DNA from: Gallionellaceae bacterium
Lineage (GTDB): Bacteria; Pseudomonadota; Gammaproteobacteria; Burkholderiales; Gallionellaceae
Direction of reading: 5' to 3'
Assembly (NCBI GenBank): GCA_030646595.1
Contig: JAUSKS010000230.1
Span: 1-8,394, forward strand
DNA: 8,394 nucleotides
Positions within the stretch are counted from its first letter, which is position 1, and each line of letters begins with the position of its first letter. The translations under genes and the position numbers were made by a program. The notes beneath the pieces are model-generated. The model did no database searches and was not told the DNA's origin. It saw only the letters and a list, made by a program, of their open reading frames with translations. Shown here one piece after another: positions 6,057 to 8,394 of this stretch.

Positions 6057-8090
6057 TTATTTATCTACCCGATTAAACACCCCGTCCCAATCTGCAGCAG
6101 GGGGAAATTGCATGAAGTACAGGCAGCGCTCTATGTATATTTTACAAGGCTGGTCAGCAGGGTGGGCAAGCAACATAGAGGAAAAATATTCTTTTGCCTC
6201 TGCCCACTTTCTGGCTCGATACAGTGCCAATGCTACACCGAACTGCTCAGTCAATTCATTCCGCTGGTCGGACGGCAAACCTGTCAATTCATATACTGCG
6301 ACTGGCTGCTGTTTTCCCAGCATGCGGATTGTATCCAGTTCGCGATAGCTATAGGTGTCGCGTGTCACTTGATAAGTGTTCCAGCCCACCAGAAAATCCA
6401 CCCCATAATATTTGGCGGTTCCTTCCAACCTTGCCGCCTGATTAACCGTATCACCAATAACGGTGTATTCCATTTTCTTACCGTGCAAGCCAATATTCCC
6501 TGCTACCACCTCACCGGATTGCACCCCACCACGAATTATAAAGGGTTCGATTCCTTCCGTGAGCCACTGCGCATGCAGCGCTGCCATGGTTTTCTTCATA
6601 TCCAGAATACAAGCCATGGCTAGTTTGGCATGGTCGGTTTGGGCTAGTGGCGCGCCCCAATAAGCCATGATGCCATCGCCGATGAATTTGTCTACGGAGC
6701 CATCCCATCGTTCGATTACCCGCACCATCGCACCCAGATATTCATTCAAGCGGGTTACTACTTCCTGCGGAGTATGCCGTTCGCTGAAAGCGGTAAAGCC
6801 TTTGACATCGGTGAAGAGAATAGTGATTTCCTTGTTATCGCCGCCAATTTTTACGGCATCGGGTTCTTTCTCCAGTCTGGCTACCAGCTTGGGGGACAGG
6901 TAACTGGAAAACATAGTTCGCATCATGCGCGCGCTACGTTCCAGCACCAGATAGCGGAAACTGCCGCCGATCAATAAAGCCGTGAATGCGGCCAGGGGTG
7001 GATAAATCATGCTTACCCAGTGGCCTTGCAGGAAAAGCTGATAAGTGAGCCATATATAGCCGGAGGACAGCAAGATCGTCACCGGGATGGCACCATACAA
7101 ACGTATGCGCTGGGTCAGATAAAAAGTGAGCAAGCCCATGATGACAATCAGTGAAATATCAAGCAGCGCTTCCAACCCGGTCTGGTGGATAAAGCGACCG
7201 CTCAAAATATTGTCAGCAACAGTGGCATGCACCTCAACTCCAGGAGTAGTGCCACTGAAAGGGGTGACCCGCATGTCATAAATACCCAGCGCTGTGGCAC
7301 CTACAAACAGCACCTTGCCCCGCAATAGCGCAGGGTTTATGCGGCCATGCACAATATCGGTAACAGAAAATCGCGGGTAAATGCCAGGTGGGCCGGTGTA
7401 ATTGATCCACATGGAGTTATCTTTTACCGGGATATGCCGTTCGCCCACCTGGATATCAAATTCATCGGGGATAAATTCTTTTTTATCCAGCACGGCCATT
7501 GCCCCCTTTAACCCCAGTGCAGGGACAAGCTTGCCATCCATTTCAATTAATAATTTATTGCGCCGGATCACGCCGTCCTCTTCAGGCGATAGATTAATGT
7601 GACCAATTCCCGTTGCGGCCCGCTCAATTTCTGGCAAGGTGCGGGTAGTACCCGTTACATGGAATTCTTTGTCCACATCGAACGCCACCGCCAGCACCAC
7701 ATTGCCAGCTTTCTTGACCGCAGCGGCAAAAGCTTTATCAATTGCTACCGTTTCGCGTTCCGGAAAAAATGCATCAAACAATACTGCCTTGGCACCCGCT
7801 TTGGAAAGCTGTTCCAGCAGAGGGCCATATTGGCTGCGTGTCCACGGAAAGCGGCCTAACTCGGCCACGCTTTTTTCATCAATGGCCACAATGCCAATAT
7901 CTGCATGCGGCAGCAGGGGGCCGCGCCAGCTTTTAAAGCGCAGGTCATAGGTTTTTGCTTCGAAAGATTCCAGAAATAAATTCTGATTGTAATAGAGTGC
8001 GGTCACAACATAGACGGAAATAAAAGCGAGCAGAAACTGGACGGCCTTCATCCCTTTTCCGCGCAAATATTTATTTGCAGACAGGCGCAT
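6057..8090 (-). CDS. CHASE2-domain membrane adenylate cyclase (class III)
   Basis: This 677-residue protein is predicted to make cAMP from ATP in response to an extracytoplasmic signal. Layout: membrane helix about 17-34; periplasmic CHASE2 sensor about 40-305, opening with the typical TYDLRFKSWRG and DIGIVAIDEKS; three membrane helices near 309-326, 331-354 and 359-383; then a cytoplasmic cyclase domain about 418-600. Catalytic residues are present: metal-binding Asp428 (LFTDVKGFT) and Asp472 (FIGDGIMAYWGAP), and transition-state Asn550 and Arg554 (VNQAARLE). The base-selecting pair is Lys468 and Thr543 (EYTVIGD), the Lys/Thr combination of CyaC-type bacterial adenylate cyclases, so cAMP is favoured over cGMP. 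The tail (about 605-677) is a helical segment ending in PPAADWDGV, common in this family. The ATG at 8090 has GGGGGG 9 bases upstream; Met14 (8051) is an alternative that would shorten only the cytoplasmic N-terminus. CHASE2 ligands are generally unknown. Confidence 0.95.
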   Translation of the reverse strand: MRLSANKYLRGKGMKAVQFLLAFISVYVVTALYYNQNLFLESFEAKTYDLRFKSWRGPLLPHADIGIVAIDEKSVAELGRFPWTRSQYGPLLEQLSKAGAKAVLFDAFFPERETVAIDKAFAAAVKKAGNVVLAVAFDVDKEFHVTGTTRTLPEIERAATGIGHINLSPEEDGVIRRNKLLIEMDGKLVPALGLKGAMAVLDKKEFIPDEFDIQVGERHIPVKDNSMWINYTGPPGIYPRFSVTDIVHGRINPALLRGKVLFVGATALGIYDMRVTPFSGTTPGVEVHATVADNILSGRFIHQTGLEALLDISLIVIMGLLTFYLTQRIRLYGAIPVTILLSSGYIWLTYQLFLQGHWVSMIYPPLAAFTALLIGGSFRYLVLERSARMMRTMFSSYLSPKLVARLEKEPDAVKIGGDNKEITILFTDVKGFTAFSERHTPQEVVTRLNEYLGAMVRVIERWDGSVDKFIGDGIMAYWGAPLAQTDHAKLAMACILDMKKTMAALHAQWLTEGIEPFIIRGGVQSGEVVAGNIGLHGKKMEYTVIGDTVNQAARLEGTAKYYGVDFLVGWNTYQVTRDTYSYRELDTIRMLGKQQPVAVYELTGLPSDQRNELTEQFGVALALYRARKWAEAKEYFSSMLLAHPADQPCKIYIERCLYFMQFPPAADWDGVFNRVDK

Positions 8091-8099
8091 TGCTTTTAT

Positions 8100-8105
8100 C
8101 CCCCC
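8100..8105 (-). promoter_or_regulatory. Ribosome binding site of the cyclase gene
   Basis: A run of six G on the minus strand, in the context TTGGGGGGAT, lies 9 bases before the ATG at 8090. It is purine-rich but not a textbook AGGAGG. It supports the start at 8090 over Met14 at 8051, where GGAAAAGGG abuts the ATG too closely. Confidence 0.5.
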
Positions 8106-8152
8106 AAGATTTTATTTCAAGATATAGGCTGTATCGTCTGAGATAGCGCTTC

Positions 8153-8181
8153 ATCATGACAATGAATTCATTTTATGACAA
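8153..8181 (-). promoter_or_regulatory. Candidate promoter of the cyclase operon
   Basis: Minus-strand TTGTCA (plus 8176-8181, 5 of 6 to the -35 consensus) is followed after exactly 17 bases by CATGAT (8153-8158, 4 of 6 to the -10 consensus). Transcription would start near 8146, leaving a leader of about 55 bases before the ATG at 8090. The weak -10 would fit an activated or repressed promoter. It is the only good candidate before the three-gene cluster. Confidence 0.45.
8161..8172. repeat. 12-base perfect palindrome within the cyclase promoter spacer, flanked by ATGACAA repeats
   Basis: AATGAATTCATT is its own reverse complement and falls wholly inside the 17-base spacer of the candidate cyclase promoter. 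The heptamer ATGACAA occurs on either side in the same orientation, at 8156-8162 and 8175-8181, 19 bases apart. A dimeric regulator bound here would cover the promoter. An operator role is inferred from position only; the palindrome is short and AT-rich, so chance is possible. Confidence 0.4.
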
Positions 8182-8288
8182 GCCTTATATGAGATTGCCC
8201 AAACAAATTCCGCAGCAAGGGAATTTCAGGTAATCTCAGCCCGTTTTTGGGATATTCATGGGCGTGCTTACAAGCCAGGCAGATTGAT

Positions 8289-8394
8289 ATGAACGTATTT
8301 GAGATTGATAAACGTGCGGTACGCCGCGCGTTTAATCATGCAGCAAAAAATTATGACGCAGTCGCCGTGCTGCAACATGAAGTATGCAGCCGTA
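8289..8394 (+). CDS. bioC: Malonyl-ACP O-methyltransferase, N-terminal end, cut by window edge
   Basis: BioC methylates the free carboxyl of malonyl-ACP with S-adenosylmethionine, so that the fatty acid machinery can build the pimeloyl precursor of biotin. Only 35 complete codons are visible, starting MNVFEIDKRAVRRAFNHAAK and continuing NYDAVAVLQHEVCSR. The pattern FEIDKRxVRRxFxxAAxxYDxxAVLQxEV is the characteristic start of betaproteobacterial BioC. The SAM-binding Rossmann motif (about residue 45 onward) lies outside, so activity cannot be judged. The Shine-Dalgarno is weak (CCAGGCAG, about 6 bases before the ATG). It is transcribed away from the cyclase operon, and no functional link between them is evident. 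Confidence is limited by the short visible length. Confidence 0.8.
   Translation, partial: MNVFEIDKRAVRRAFNHAAKNYDAVAVLQHEVCSR

Larger units (their letters stand above)
8091..8288. other. Divergent intergenic region between the cyclase operon and bioC
   Basis: These 198 bases separate the leftward cyclase gene from rightward bioC. They are AT-rich and contain no open frame of note. They hold a candidate leftward promoter (8153-8181) with an embedded palindrome, three copies of TGAGAT (8139-8144 and 8190-8195 on plus, 8233-8238 on minus), and no convincing rightward promoter for bioC that I can identify. Confidence 0.7.

Noticed and set aside
6108..6623. A 171-codon plus-strand frame antisense to the cyclase
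   Set aside because: It opposes the conserved catalytic domain of the cyclase and shows no signal of independent coding.
8175..8256. Possible rightward promoter for bioC using ATGACA (8175-8180) or TTTCAG (8224-8229) as -35
   Set aside because: The spacing to any plausible -10 is wrong: no -10-like hexamer at 17 bases for the first, and 21 bases to GATATT for the second.
8091..8288. A possible riboswitch or small RNA between the cyclase and bioC
   Set aside because: No long stem, terminator-like hairpin or recognisable aptamer pattern was seen in either orientation.

Overview
The window looks like a piece of a proteobacterial chromosome, most likely betaproteobacterial (Nitrosomonadales or Gallionellaceae type). 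This rests on the overlapping hemA-prfA pair, a BioC N-terminus of betaproteobacterial style, and a CHASE2-type adenylate cyclase of the sort common in those groups. Base composition is near balanced. Nothing suggests a mobile element, phage, CRISPR array or RNA gene. The taxonomic guess is an inference from protein style, not from a search.

Layout: everything except the right-hand edge is transcribed leftward (minus strand). From right to left: (i) the first 35 codons of a divergent plus-strand bioC run off the right edge; (ii) a roughly 200-base divergent intergenic region carries a candidate leftward promoter with a 12-base perfect palindrome in its spacer; (iii) a tight three-gene leftward cluster follows: a CHASE2-domain class III adenylate cyclase, a 1258-residue exported protein (two NHL propellers, two Fn3-like domains, a beta-sandwich-like region, a transglutaminase-like domain and TPRs), and a small exported protein with a TPR-like tail; (iv) a strong hairpin lies just after that cluster; (v) a candidate sigma70-type promoter leads into hemA, whose stop codon overlaps the start codon of prfA; prfA runs off the left edge.

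How the genes may work together: hemA and prfA are housekeeping genes (first committed step of tetrapyrrole synthesis and translation termination). bioC belongs to biotin synthesis. The unusual part is the middle cluster, with gaps of 31 and 33 bases between its genes. The cyclase has a predicted periplasmic CHASE2 sensor and a cytoplasmic catalytic domain with its key residues present. The two downstream products are predicted to be exported to the same compartment as the CHASE2 domain. A plausible but unproven reading is an envelope sensing module in which the large cysteine-protease/transglutaminase-like protein and the small protein act on, or report to, the CHASE2 domain, with cAMP as the internal output. 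I do not recognise this three-gene set as a named system.
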